A stretch of DNA of 64,000 nt, taken from contig AP027924.1 of NCBI GenBank assembly GCA_036322855.1, positions 124,001-188,000 on the forward strand, in the 5' to 3' direction. The notes below the pieces were generated by a model, which made no database searches, was not told where the DNA came from, and worked only from the letters and a program-made list of their open reading frames with translations. The translations under genes were made by a program, and so were the position numbers. Source of the stretch: Improbicoccus pseudotrichonymphae (GTDB lineage: Bacteria; Bacillota; Clostridia; Oscillospirales; Acutalibacteraceae). The first letter of the stretch is position 1; every line of letters starts with the position of its first letter. Below are positions 32,531 to 42,068 of the stretch, one piece after another.

Positions 32531-32803
32531 CTATTTAAAATATTGAGCAAAATGTGTTTCTATTGCTTCCACCAAGCCGTCAATTGCCTTTTTTTCGTCT
32601 TCTCCTTCGGCAATCAACTTAACTTCTTTTCCTTGCGGAACGCTCAAAGACAAAACTCCCAACAAACTCTTGGCATTTACTCTTTTATTTTCATATTCAA
32701 TCCATATCACAGACTTAAATTCATTTGCTTTTTGGATAAAAAAAGTCGAAGGTCTTGCAAGCAATCCATTTTCATTTTGAACCTTTACTGTCTTGGTATA
32801 CAA
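32531..32803 (-). CDS. HPr-family protein lacking His15 (Crh-like)
   Basis: I place the start at TTG 32803 because AAGGAGAGG lies 7 bases upstream; an ATG at 32836 has no such site. The 90-residue product is HPr-sized. The active-site motif GLHARP reads GLLARP, so residue 15, the PEP-dependent phosphorylation His, is Leu. Ser46 is kept in KSLLGVLSL, the site of HPr kinase. This is the pattern of Crh, a regulatory HPr paralogue in Bacillus, which cannot carry sugar-transport phosphate. A regulatory role is inferred. Confidence 0.88.
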   Translation of the reverse strand: MYTKTVKVQNENGLLARPSTFFIQKANEFKSVIWIEYENKRVNAKSLLGVLSLSVPQGKEVKLIAEGEDEKKAIDGLVEAIETHFAQYFK

Positions 32804-32923
32804 TGTGCATCCTCTCCTTGTTGCAATCTGAGTCATATATCTCGTTTAAAAATTTTTAATCAAGACCATACTGTTATATTACAGGTATTCCAAATTGCAG
32901 TCAATAAAAAATATTTTAAATAT

Positions 32924-34651
32924 TTAAAAAAAATTGTAGAACTTGGCGTAAGTCCCATTTTTTTTCAGTAATTCTTTATGTGTTCCCTTTTCAACGATTT
33001 TACCGTCCAATATTACAAAAATTTTGTTCGCGTTTATTATAGTCGTGAGTCTGTGAGCAATTACAATTGTTGTGCGGTTTTTAGTGAGTTTTTCCATAGA
33101 TTTTTGGATATATCTCTCGCTCTCATTATCTAGATTCGAAGTTGCTTCGTCAAAAATTAAAATAGGAGGATTTTTAAGGAAAACGCGTGCAATTGCAAGT
33201 CTTTGTTTTTGACCTCCAGAAAGTTTTAAACCTTTATGGCCTATGTGCGTATTGTAACCTTCTTGTAAACCAATAATAAAATCATGAGCATAAGCATCTT
33301 TTGCAGCCTTTATAATTTCTCCTTCGGAAGCTTCCGGTTTGCCGTAACATATATTTTCTTTTATGGTTCCGGAAAATAAAAACGTATCTTGCTGAACAAA
33401 ACCAATATTTTGACGCAAATTTTTAAGTTTTACATCTTTTATGTTAATGCCATCAATTAAAATTTCGCCGTTTATTAAATCGTAAAATCTTGGAATTAAA
33501 TTACATATGGTGGTCTTACCGGATCCGGAAGAACCCACCAGAGCGATACATTCCCCGGGTTCAACACTGAAATTTAAATTTTTAAAGACGTTTTTATCGC
33601 TTTCGCCATATTTAAAATATATATTTTTAAACTCAATTTTACCACGTACGCTTTTTAAAACTATGGAGTTTGGCGAATCTACGGTCTCGCTTTTAGAAGA
33701 TAAAATATTATTTATGCGATTAAAACCAACGATTCCCTCTTGCAAAAATTCATTTAGATCAACAAAACTAAAAATCGGTCCTAACAAGATATCGATATAG
33801 AGCAAATAAACGATAAAATCCCCCGCGTTAATATTTCCGTTTATCATGAAAAATGCTCCTGCTATGGTAACAATCGGTATCAAACTTACGGCAAAAGAAA
33901 AAATTCCCCCGCGAAAAATACTTGAAAGACTGCAAATTTTGTTTCTTTCTTTTATATAGATGTCGTTATTGGAACGAAATCTTTCTATTTCAATATTTTC
34001 ATTGGTAAATGACTGAACTGTTTTTATACCCGACAAATTTTCTTCTAAATATGCTATTAAATCCGAAAAAATTTCACGTGAATTTGCTGTTATTTTTTGA
34101 ACTTTTGGTGAAAAATATAAAATAAAAATAAAAACACAAATAAAAACCAATAACAAAATAAAAGCAAAAAATACATTTTTTATGAAGAAAAATACAAAAG
34201 CCGCCAAAAACCTTATTGTAAAACTCAAAGCCACCTCAGGAGCACGTTTTATTACATTTGCCAAATTATAGGCATCGTTAGTAATATAAGATACTAACTT
34301 ACCTGTTTTTTGTTCATCGAAAAAACTAAAGTTTTGTTTTTGTAAATGCTCGAAAATTTCGATTTCTATGTCAGAACTCATTTTAAAAGCAAACATACTA
34401 CCCTGATATTCAATATACCTCTTGCAAAAATATACCGAAACGGACAGTAAAATAACTAATATCGAGAGAATCACTGTTATTTTTATTGCTTTGGTTTTTT
34501 CAAATTGAAACACTTGGTTCGTTATATAGTTGCATATTACGGGTATAAAAATAACTATAAAATCCGACAAGACCAAAAGTAATAAATCGAGAATAAGCAC
34601 GTTTTTATACGGCTTGTAATATGAAATTAGTTTTTTAAATTTTTCATACAT
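32924..34651 (-). CDS. ABC-type multidrug/lipid exporter (half-transporter)
   Basis: The 575-residue protein joins a six-helix membrane domain (about 15-310) to an ABC ATPase. The latter has Walker A GSSGSGKTTICN, signature LSGGQKQRLAIAR, Walker B ILIFDEATSNLD and H-loop TIVIAHRLTT. It would work as a homodimer, MsbA/BmrA-like. The substrate is unknown. It heads the minus-strand run that continues with the HPr-like and lysozyme genes after about 120 bases. Confidence 0.93.
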   Translation of the reverse strand: MYEKFKKLISYYKPYKNVLILDLLLLVLSDFIVIFIPVICNYITNQVFQFEKTKAIKITVILSILVILLSVSVYFCKRYIEYQGSMFAFKMSSDIEIEIFEHLQKQNFSFFDEQKTGKLVSYITNDAYNLANVIKRAPEVALSFTIRFLAAFVFFFIKNVFFAFILLLVFICVFIFILYFSPKVQKITANSREIFSDLIAYLEENLSGIKTVQSFTNENIEIERFRSNNDIYIKERNKICSLSSIFRGGIFSFAVSLIPIVTIAGAFFMINGNINAGDFIVYLLYIDILLGPIFSFVDLNEFLQEGIVGFNRINNILSSKSETVDSPNSIVLKSVRGKIEFKNIYFKYGESDKNVFKNLNFSVEPGECIALVGSSGSGKTTICNLIPRFYDLINGEILIDGINIKDVKLKNLRQNIGFVQQDTFLFSGTIKENICYGKPEASEGEIIKAAKDAYAHDFIIGLQEGYNTHIGHKGLKLSGGQKQRLAIARVFLKNPPILIFDEATSNLDNESERYIQKSMEKLTKNRTTIVIAHRLTTIINANKIFVILDGKIVEKGTHKELLKKNGTYAKFYNFF

Positions 34652-34865
34652 TTTTTTAATTCCTTTTCCTGAAAAAGCAAACTTTTTAATTTTATTGTAT
34701 TGTTTTATGAAAATTTCATTTATTTAATCAAATTTTATTAAATTAATTCAATAATTCAAGAGTTTACTGTGTTGATTTTTTTATAATTTATTTTTAAAAT
34801 TAATGTTTACAGATATCATTTATTTTGTTTTATTTATTTGTAAAAAATCAGAGGAGAAAGTAAAT

Positions 34866-35705
34866 TTGAAAATCGATCTTCATTGCCATACAAAACTTTC
34901 AGATGGTTCAACAAGTATAGATGAATTTTTGTTTATTGCTAAACAAACTAATGTGGAAGTTGTTGCCGTGACGGATCATGATACTTTTGCCGGAGCGATT
35001 AGAGCTAAAGTTTTGTCTAAAAATTTTGGCATAGATGTTGTGTTGGGCGCAGAATTTTCTTCTACCTATGAGAAAGAAAATAGAGAAATTCACATTCTTT
35101 GCTATATGTGCGAATTTCCGGAAAGATTAGAACATATATGCCGACAGAATTCTGTGGCTCGCCAGAAAACCATGAATGTTTTTATCCGCAATGTTATGAA
35201 AAATTACCCTATTTCGCCTCATTTTATATCATTGAAAGCAAAAGAAAGTTCAAATGTTTTCAGAAATCATATAGTTCAGGCGATAATGGATTCTGGATAT
35301 ATGTCTGGAGATTATTCCAGTAGCCTTAGCAAATTGTTGGATGATGAATTGATAAAAGGTGAAATTAGTAAGCCTGTTTTTAGTTCTCCCGAGAATGTGA
35401 TAGATACCATTCATCAGGCAAAAGGGTTAGCAGTTTTAGCCCATCCCAAAGATGGCGATGAAAAAGCTTTGTTGCCAGATTTGTTAAAACTGGGAATAGA
35501 CGGTGTTGAAGTTTTTTATCCGGAAGCAAATAAAACTTTGCAGGAAAAACTTTTGGATTTCACTGATGAAAATGATCTGTTGGTTACCGGAGGTAGCAAT
35601 TTTCACGGAATGTATTCGACAACAATAAAACCTTTGGGTTCTTTTTGCACAGAAGAAAAGCATTTTCGATCAATGTTCAATAAAAAAGATAAGATTTTTT
35701 CTTAA
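34866..35705 (+). CDS. PHP-domain phosphoesterase, TrpH/RNase AM type
   Basis: The frame is open from 34803, but TTG at 34866 follows GAGGAGAAAG and gives the clean PHP start MKIDLHCHTKLSDG. It then has VTDHDTFAG, GAEFSSTY and HPKDG, the motifs of the YciV/TrpH nucleoside bisphosphate phosphatase group. A late GGSNFHG replaces the usual GSDxH (Asn for Asp). 279 residues. The pth gene follows by 10 bases. Confidence 0.85.
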   Translation: MKIDLHCHTKLSDGSTSIDEFLFIAKQTNVEVVAVTDHDTFAGAIRAKVLSKNFGIDVVLGAEFSSTYEKENREIHILCYMCEFPERLEHICRQNSVARQKTMNVFIRNVMKNYPISPHFISLKAKESSNVFRNHIVQAIMDSGYMSGDYSSSLSKLLDDELIKGEISKPVFSSPENVIDTIHQAKGLAVLAHPKDGDEKALLPDLLKLGIDGVEVFYPEANKTLQEKLLDFTDENDLLVTGGSNFHGMYSTTIKPLGSFCTEEKHFRSMFNKKDKIFS

Positions 35706-35715
35706 TTTCAAAATT

Positions 35716-36291
35716 ATGTTTGATTTTTTTTTCTGCAAGAATATAGATTTTTTGATTGTTGGTCTGGGAAATCCTGGTGGGGTTTATGATTTTACCAGGC
35801 ATAACGTTGGGTTCATGTTTTTGGACAGTTTAGAAAATGTGGGTTACAAGAATAAATTTAATTCTTTGATAAAGAGGATTAGTTTGTTCGGCAAAAAAGT
35901 GATTTTAGTCAAACCGCAGACTTTCATGAATCTCAGCGGAGAAGCAATTGCCGAAATAATGAGATTTTACAAATTAAATATCAAGCAGTTAATTGTAATA
36001 TTTGACGATATTTATTTAAATTTTGGTAAAATAAGAATTAAGAGAAATGGTTCTCACGGCGGTCACAATGGAATCAAAAACATAATAGAAAATTTAAATT
36101 CAACAGATTTCACTCGTATAAAAATAGGGGTAGATGAGCCTCCCTTTGATATAAAACTTAATGATTGGGTAATGGTAAAATTTAACAAAACAGAAAAAGA
36201 TAAACTGAAAGATGTTTTTGATTATGTTAAATCATCTCTTGAATTGATTTTGACAAATAAAATTGACAAAGCCATGAGCATTTATAACTAA
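35716..36291 (+). CDS. pth: peptidyl-tRNA hydrolase
   Basis: The 191-residue protein matches bacterial Pth. The N-terminal GLGNPGGVYDFTRHNVGF carries the catalytic Asn and His, KPQTFMNLSGEA binds substrate, and IVIFDDIYLNFGKIR has the conserved Asp. SHGGHNGIKNII completes the set. It has a hydrophobic 10-residue lead. It recycles tRNA from stalled peptidyl-tRNA. It follows a PHP gene at 10 bases. Confidence 0.96.
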   Translation: MFDFFFCKNIDFLIVGLGNPGGVYDFTRHNVGFMFLDSLENVGYKNKFNSLIKRISLFGKKVILVKPQTFMNLSGEAIAEIMRFYKLNIKQLIVIFDDIYLNFGKIRIKRNGSHGGHNGIKNIIENLNSTDFTRIKIGVDEPPFDIKLNDWVMVKFNKTEKDKLKDVFDYVKSSLELILTNKIDKAMSIYN

Positions 36292-36440
36292 GTATCTTAA
36301 ATTGATATTTTTTAAAAATTAGCATAAAATTCAGGTGATCTGTAAGAATAGATTGTTTTAGGATTTGATGGATTTATGTTTTAAAATAATCTGTTTTTGA
36401 ATATATTTACACGACGCTTCTATATATTGCAGGATGAAAA

Positions 36441-37781
36441 ATGCTTTTTTATTCAAAACTAAATAAATTAAACTTCAGACCAATTGTCCGGAACATAGGT
36501 GCTTATTTTTGTGTTCTTTTTCTGTTCTTTTCGATTGTAAGGCTTATGAATTTTTATAGATTTTTACCAAGTTCGATTAACATAACAGTTTTTGGTTTGC
36601 TGGCTTTGTGTGGGTTGTGTGGCGCTGCCATAAATTTTGTTTTTAATTTTAAATGTCAAAATAAATTTCTCATTTTTTTTTGGTTATCGATTTTAGTATC
36701 ATGTGTCTTGAGAATGAGATACGGTTTCATAGAAAATTTAAAAGAATTGATATGGTACGCCATAGATTTCTTTTTATTGTACCAAATAAGAGATAATAAA
36801 CACCTATTAGATGTTATAAAAAAAATCACGACGATGTCTTTTTTGGTTATAACGTTTTTGTCTTTAGTCACATATGTTATTCAACTAAATTTTTATGTAG
36901 AAATAGAACCGAACGATCCTCTTTTGCACGAGGATGATTTTAGGTTTGGTTTTATTGAAAATCGCTTGTTTGGTTTGTTTTCGAATCCGAATTCTGCTTC
37001 AACCGCTACTTTTATATCTATTTTGTTTTTGTTTGAAGAACTTACTAAAAGCAAAATTTTCAGCTGTAAATTTTGGCAGAATATTATTTTCATTTTCATT
37101 CAGTTTACTTATATTATTCTAGCCGGTTCTAGAACGGTTTTTTTGGCAATGATTTTAAATATTTTTATTGCAAGTTGGGGATACATAAGAAGTTTAAAGG
37201 AAATATCCAAAAGCAAAAGACCGCTGATCATCTCTATGTTGTTATCTTTTTTGTGTTGCGTTTTCTTTTGTTTTTTTTGTACGTTTTTTAAAAAAATTTT
37301 AAGCTTTCTGCCTTGCTTATTTAACGCAAACATAAAAAAAATCAATACAGAACGCATTGATATAAAAACCAGCGGAGACATTTCAAATCTAAGGTTCAGT
37401 ATATGGTTAAGCGCAATTGAAATTTTCAAAAAAGCATGGCTTTTCGGCACATCTCCAAAAAATTTGATTATGTATGCCAACGATGTTATACCGAATACTT
37501 TTATGGTAAGACTAAAATATCGCATGGTTCATAATACTTACATAGAAATTTTTGTTTATACTGGAATTATAGGTGCGTGCTGTTTTTATCCATTCATCAT
37601 AAAAAATGGATCGAAATTGTTAAAAATTTTAAGCGAATTTATAAGTAGAATTAAAAACGTAAATATTCAAACAAGAACAGCAATGTTTGCGGTTTTTTCG
37701 ATCGCCATTTTTGGTTTTTTTGAGCCTGGTATCATATTTTCAAGTAACATTTTAACATTTTTTCTGTGGCTATTTGTTTAA
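36441..37781 (+). CDS. O-antigen ligase/polymerase-like membrane protein
   Basis: The 446-residue protein is almost wholly hydrophobic, with about ten to twelve helices. It shows the Wzy_C-type landmarks RLFGLFSNPNSAS and LAGSRTVFLAM, followed by a large loop (about 290-365) with HNTYIEIFVYTGI. Such proteins polymerise or ligate surface polysaccharide units from lipid carriers. No glycosyltransferase cluster is adjacent, so the substrate is unknown. Start: ATG at 36441. Confidence 0.8.
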   Translation: MLFYSKLNKLNFRPIVRNIGAYFCVLFLFFSIVRLMNFYRFLPSSINITVFGLLALCGLCGAAINFVFNFKCQNKFLIFFWLSILVSCVLRMRYGFIENLKELIWYAIDFFLLYQIRDNKHLLDVIKKITTMSFLVITFLSLVTYVIQLNFYVEIEPNDPLLHEDDFRFGFIENRLFGLFSNPNSASTATFISILFLFEELTKSKIFSCKFWQNIIFIFIQFTYIILAGSRTVFLAMILNIFIASWGYIRSLKEISKSKRPLIISMLLSFLCCVFFCFFCTFFKKILSFLPCLFNANIKKINTERIDIKTSGDISNLRFSIWLSAIEIFKKAWLFGTSPKNLIMYANDVIPNTFMVRLKYRMVHNTYIEIFVYTGIIGACCFYPFIIKNGSKLLKILSEFISRIKNVNIQTRTAMFAVFSIAIFGFFEPGIIFSSNILTFFLWLFV

Positions 37782-37874
37782 AAATAATAAAATACTGCAA
37801 AAATGATATTGACAATGTTTTTTTATAAAATAAATTGTCAGAATGAAGTTTTGGGATTTTAGGAGGATGTTTAA

Positions 37875-38183
37875 TTGAATTCCTTATTGACAAATATTGT
37901 TGGTTTTACGACTACTGTTATTACAATTATCAACAGCAGCGGGGAGACCGTTCAGATTAAAAAAGAAGAAAAAAAAGATTATTCTATTGTTTCCGGTGTC
38001 ATAGATGAAGGTGTTGATGAAGTCTATGATTGGATTAACCCGGAGCAAAAAAAATGCCACAAAGACGAAAATTTAATTGAAGGATCGGAAGAAAAGAATA
38101 TTTTGAATATTTTAAAAACAAATAAACAAGAAATGGTTGATATTTTTGATTTAAAAGAAGAAGATACAGATATGAAAGAATAA
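37875..38183 (+). CDS. small protein of unknown function
   Basis: The TTG start at 37875 has a textbook AGGAGGA 8 bases upstream, so translation is likely. The 102-residue product has a mildly hydrophobic first 20 residues and then a charged Lys/Glu-rich remainder with VIDEGVDEVYDWINPEQ. I do not recognise it. A 7-bp inverted repeat (TGACAAT ... ATTGTCA, 37810-37840) lies upstream and might be an operator. comM follows after 38 bases. Confidence 0.6.
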   Translation: MNSLLTNIVGFTTTVITIINSSGETVQIKKEEKKDYSIVSGVIDEGVDEVYDWINPEQKKCHKDENLIEGSEEKNILNILKTNKQEMVDIFDLKEEDTDMKE

Positions 38184-38221
38184 AAAATCAAAAAACTAAC
38201 CGGATAATTCGAGGGAGTCGT

Positions 38222-39754
38222 ATGGTTTCTGTAACCTTTAGTATGGGCCTCCTAGGTCTTGATTATTTTCTTGTGAACGTAGAAATTGATTTGTCGATAG
38301 GTTTACCGGCCTTTGAAATAGTAGGGCTTCCTGATATATCTGTAAAAGAATCTCGTGATAGAGTGCGCTCGGCAATCAAAAACTCAGGATTTAAATTCCC
38401 GGTAAAAAGAATAGTGGTGAATTTAGCTCCAAGTAATACCAGAAAAATCGGTTCAGTTTATGATCTTTCGATATTAATCGCACTTTTAAAAGCCGATCAA
38501 CAATTAACTCGCCCAACGGACGATTGTGTTTTTCTGGGCGAATTATCTTTAAATGGTAACATAAATCCGGTACCTGGAATATTGCCAATGGTTTTAGGCG
38601 CAAAAGAATTCGGATTTAAAAAAGTTTTCGTTTCTTCTTTAAATTCGTCAGAAGCGGCCTTGGTAAAAGATATAGAAATTTATCCGGTCAAAAACGTAAG
38701 AGAGTTGATTGATTTTTTTGATGATAAAATCGAAATAGAACCTAAAAAATTTTCAGAAATAAATTTTTCCTTTCAGAAAGAATCTAACGATTTTTCACAA
38801 GTGAAGGGTCAATACGAAGCAAAGCGCGCACTTGAAATCGCTGCCGCCGGCGGTCATAATGTAATGATGATAGGTTCCCCCGGTTCCGGAAAAACTATGT
38901 TGGCGAAACGCTTTAGAACTATAATTCCGGAAATGACTTTTGATGAAATAATTGAAGTTACCAAGGTTTATTCCGTTACGGGCGAAATAAAAGAGGATTC
39001 TTTGCCTGTTTTAAAACGCCCGTTCCGTGCGCCTCATCACACTGTCTCGCCGGCAGGTTTAGTTGGAGGCGGCAGTATACCAAAACCCGGAGAACTATCT
39101 TTGGCTCACAATGGAATACTATTTTTGGATGAATTGCCGGAATTTGCAAGATCCGTGTTGGAAGTATTGCGGCAGCCCATGGAGGATGGTTTTGTTACAA
39201 TTTCAAGAGCACGTTCGGTACTTGCGTATCCATGCAATGTTATTTTGATAGCGGCTATGAATCCGTGCCCGTGTGGTTATTTTGGTCATCCCAAAAGACT
39301 TTGTACGTGTTCTAAAAAAGATATAGACAAGTATTTGTCCAAAATTTCCGGGCCGCTTTTGGATAGAATAGATATTCATATGGATGTTTCTGCTCTTGAT
39401 TTTGAAAATATTTCCTCTCCCGGAAGTGGTGAAAATTCCGAAGAGATAAAAAAAAGAGTAAGTTATGCGCGAAAAATTCAAACCGAAAGATATAAAAATT
39501 TTTCGAATGTTTTAAACGCAAGGGCCAATATATCAGAAGTAAAAAATTATTTTTGTCTAAATGAGAATACATTAAAAATACTAAAGTTAGCGTTTGATAA
39601 TATAGGTTTTTCAGCAAGAGCATATGAAAAAATACTAAAAATCGCGAGAACTATTGCCGATTTAGATAATAGTGAGGAAATCAAAGAAGAACATGTTTCT
39701 GAAGCTGTACAATATAGGATACTTGACAGAAAATATTGGTTAAAAGATTTTTAA
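38222..39754 (+). CDS. comM: YifB/ComM-family Mg-chelatase-like AAA+ ATPase
   Basis: The 510-residue protein has an N-terminal Lon-like domain (VVNLAPSNTRKIGSVYDL), an AAA+ core with Walker A IGSPGSGKTMLAKR and Walker B GILFLDELPEF, the family-typical FRAPHHTVSPAGLVGGG, a Cys cluster (MNPCPCGYFG, CTCS) and a C-terminal Mg-chelatase subunit domain. ComM is a helicase aiding branch migration in natural transformation. The ATG follows GAGGGAGTCGT. Confidence 0.94.
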   Translation: MVSVTFSMGLLGLDYFLVNVEIDLSIGLPAFEIVGLPDISVKESRDRVRSAIKNSGFKFPVKRIVVNLAPSNTRKIGSVYDLSILIALLKADQQLTRPTDDCVFLGELSLNGNINPVPGILPMVLGAKEFGFKKVFVSSLNSSEAALVKDIEIYPVKNVRELIDFFDDKIEIEPKKFSEINFSFQKESNDFSQVKGQYEAKRALEIAAAGGHNVMMIGSPGSGKTMLAKRFRTIIPEMTFDEIIEVTKVYSVTGEIKEDSLPVLKRPFRAPHHTVSPAGLVGGGSIPKPGELSLAHNGILFLDELPEFARSVLEVLRQPMEDGFVTISRARSVLAYPCNVILIAAMNPCPCGYFGHPKRLCTCSKKDIDKYLSKISGPLLDRIDIHMDVSALDFENISSPGSGENSEEIKKRVSYARKIQTERYKNFSNVLNARANISEVKNYFCLNENTLKILKLAFDNIGFSARAYEKILKIARTIADLDNSEEIKEEHVSEAVQYRILDRKYWLKDF

Positions 39755-39769
39755 AAAGGAGATGTCGCA

Positions 39770-40324
39770 TTGAGTCTGGTATTTATAACAGGGAATGAAA
39801 ATAAAGCAAAATATTTTCAAAGATTTATAAGAGTTAAATTCGAGCGTAGAGATATTGACTTAAAGGAAATACAAAGCCTGGATTTAAAAGAAATAATTAA
39901 ATTTAAAGTTTTTGAAGCATATGGAATTGTAGGATTACCAGTTATAGTAGAAGATGTTTCTTTGGAATTAGAATCATTGGGTAATTTACCGGGAACATTT
40001 GTTAAATTTTTTTTAAAAGCAATTGGAGCAGGCGGTTTATGTGATTTATTAAAAGATAAATCAAAAAATGCAACCGCAAGATGCTCGATAGGCTATTATA
40101 ATGGCGATATATTCAAAACCTTCGAAGGTTTGCTTAATGGAAAAATATCAGAAAAACCAAGTTGTGAAAACTCAGGATTTGGTTGGGACAGTATCTTTAT
40201 CCCCGAAGGTTTTGACATAACTAGAGCACAAATGAATGAAGAAGATTATGAATATACTTATTTAAAACTTCGAAGATTGGATCTTTTGGAAGATTTTTTA
40301 ATGTCCGAAATGAATATGAGGTAA
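39770..40324 (+). CDS. non-canonical purine NTP pyrophosphatase (ITPase/Ham1 family)
   Basis: The 184-residue protein hydrolyses deaminated purine triphosphates such as ITP and XTP to keep them out of DNA. Family marks are VFITGNENKAKYFQ, VIVEDVSLELESLGNLPGTFVKFF, and FGWDSIFIPEG. The form is closer to eukaryotic and archaeal Ham1 than to RdgB (EDVSL rather than DDSGL). TTG start with AAAAGGAGATG upstream. pyrH follows at 6 bases. Confidence 0.87.
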   Translation: MSLVFITGNENKAKYFQRFIRVKFERRDIDLKEIQSLDLKEIIKFKVFEAYGIVGLPVIVEDVSLELESLGNLPGTFVKFFLKAIGAGGLCDLLKDKSKNATARCSIGYYNGDIFKTFEGLLNGKISEKPSCENSGFGWDSIFIPEGFDITRAQMNEEDYEYTYLKLRRLDLLEDFLMSEMNMR

Positions 40325-40330
40325 ATTGCA

Positions 40331-41041
40331 TTGTTAAAGTATAAAAAAGTATTGTTAAAATTAAGCGGAGAGTTTTTAGCCGGAAAAAATAAGTTAGGCA
40401 TAGACCCAAATGTGATTTCTTCTATTTGTGAAGATATTAGTTTTTGTTTGAAAAGCGGCGCTGAAATTGGTATTGTCGTGGGAGGTGGAAATTTTTGGCG
40501 TGGAAGAGATAACAAATGTTCGGATAAGACAAAATCCGATACAGCAGGAATGCTTGCGACGCTTATGAATTCTTTAATTATTTCTGATAAATTAAATAGT
40601 ATCGGGCACATATGCACAATACATAGCTCTATTGAAATAAAAAATGCAATTTCGTGTTATACTCATGAAAAAATAATAAAAATTTTAGACAAAAATAAAG
40701 TAATAATTTTCGGGTGTGGTTTGGGTATTCCGTTTTTTTCAACAGATACGGCAGCAGCTTTTCGTGCAGTTGAAATAAACGCAGATATTCTGCTTAAGGG
40801 TACGAATGTTGATGGTATTTATGAATTTGATCCAAAAAAAAATTTAGACAATAACCGAATATATAAAAAAATAAGTTTGAATGATATAATTAGCAAGAAT
40901 ATAAGCGTGATGGATGCATCGGCCGTTGCGCTATGTCGAGAAAACAATATGTCGATATGTGTGTTCAATGTCGGCCGTTCGGGAAGTATATACAAAATTT
41001 TAAACGGCGAAGATGTTGGTACATATGCATTTCCTGATTAA
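40331..41041 (+). CDS. pyrH: UMP kinase
   Basis: The 236-residue amino-acid-kinase-fold enzyme phosphorylates UMP to UDP. Motifs: KVLLKLSGEFLAG, VVGGGNFWRGR, FGCGLGIPFFSTDTAAAFRAVEI and GTNVDGIYEFDP. TTG start at 40331. In most Firmicutes it is in tsf-pyrH-frr; here it is between an ITPase and murB, with no frr in the window. Confidence 0.96.
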   Translation: MLKYKKVLLKLSGEFLAGKNKLGIDPNVISSICEDISFCLKSGAEIGIVVGGGNFWRGRDNKCSDKTKSDTAGMLATLMNSLIISDKLNSIGHICTIHSSIEIKNAISCYTHEKIIKILDKNKVIIFGCGLGIPFFSTDTAAAFRAVEINADILLKGTNVDGIYEFDPKKNLDNNRIYKKISLNDIISKNISVMDASAVALCRENNMSICVFNVGRSGSIYKILNGEDVGTYAFPD

Positions 41042-41061
41042 ATTTTACATAAAATTTACCG

Positions 41062-41976
41062 GTGAAAAATTTGAAATATTCTAAAATAGCCGAGTTCGCA
41101 AGCCATTTAAATTGTGAAGTAGTTTTTAATGAGCTTCTCTCTAGACACACTACGTTTAAAGTTGGTGGACCGGCCGATGTTTTTATATATGTTTACGATG
41201 AGTCAAGTCTATCAAGTTTGATAAAAAAAACAAAAGATAATTTTCGTGTTTTTGTGTTAGGGAAGGGTTCCAATTTAATAGCAGACGAAAAAGGTTTCAG
41301 AGGTTTAATTATAAAACTCGATGGAAATTTTAAAAAAGTAAAACTTGATGATAATAAAATAATATGCGGGGCCGGCGCAACTTTGGCCTCGGCTTGTGTT
41401 GCGGCATTAAATGGTAATCTCTCCGGCCTTGAATTTGCTTGGGGAATTCCAGGAACATGTGGCGGCGCTCTTTATATGAACGCAGGAGCATACGGTGGAG
41501 AAATTTCCGACATAATATACGAAAGCACGCACATGGATTCCGAAGGAGAGTTCGAAAAGTTTTCAAAGGAGAATCTCGATTTATCATACAGAAAAAGTAA
41601 TTACACAGATTCTGATTTAATAATAACTTCAATGCTTTTTAAATTAAAAAGATCATGTAAAGATCACATAAAAGATATTATGTTAAATTTGATAACCAAA
41701 AGAAAAAATAAACAACCTATTGAATTTCCCAGTGCTGGCAGCGTATTCAAAAGGCCTATTGGATGTTACGCCGGAACAATAATTCGAGAATGCGGTTTGG
41801 AGGGATATTCCATAGGTGGCGCTCAAGTAAGCGAGAAGCATACTGGGTTTATAATAAATAAAGGTAATGCTTCCTCGAGTGACATTTTAAAATTAATAGA
41901 ATATATAAAAAGTGTAGTATATAAAAAAATCGGAATAATTTTAGAGTCAGAAGTAAAAATATTAAAGAGTAATTAA
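41062..41976 (+). CDS. murB: UDP-N-acetylenolpyruvoylglucosamine reductase
   Basis: The 304-residue flavoenzyme reduces UDP-GlcNAc-enolpyruvate to UDP-MurNAc for peptidoglycan synthesis. FAD motifs are TTFKVGGPADVF and VLGKGSNLIADEKG; GIPGTCGGALYMNAGAYG is typical and the proton-donating Ser is in SAGSVFKRP. The length and lack of insertion fit type II MurB. The TTG start follows CCGGTGAAAAAT. Confidence 0.96.
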   Translation: MKNLKYSKIAEFASHLNCEVVFNELLSRHTTFKVGGPADVFIYVYDESSLSSLIKKTKDNFRVFVLGKGSNLIADEKGFRGLIIKLDGNFKKVKLDDNKIICGAGATLASACVAALNGNLSGLEFAWGIPGTCGGALYMNAGAYGGEISDIIYESTHMDSEGEFEKFSKENLDLSYRKSNYTDSDLIITSMLFKLKRSCKDHIKDIMLNLITKRKNKQPIEFPSAGSVFKRPIGCYAGTIIRECGLEGYSIGGAQVSEKHTGFIINKGNASSSDILKLIEYIKSVVYKKIGIILESEVKILKSN

Positions 41977-42068
41977 ATTAAAATTTAAATTTTGACGAGT
42001 TGTTTGATATATATTGATGTTTATGCTAGTATTTAAATCATCTGGCGTTATTTTATAAAAGGAGTGCG

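Noticed and set aside
37810..37840. Inverted repeat TGACAAT/ATTGTCA as an operator
   Set aside because: Seven-base arms in AT-rich DNA are common by chance; kept only as a note in the 37875 gene entry.
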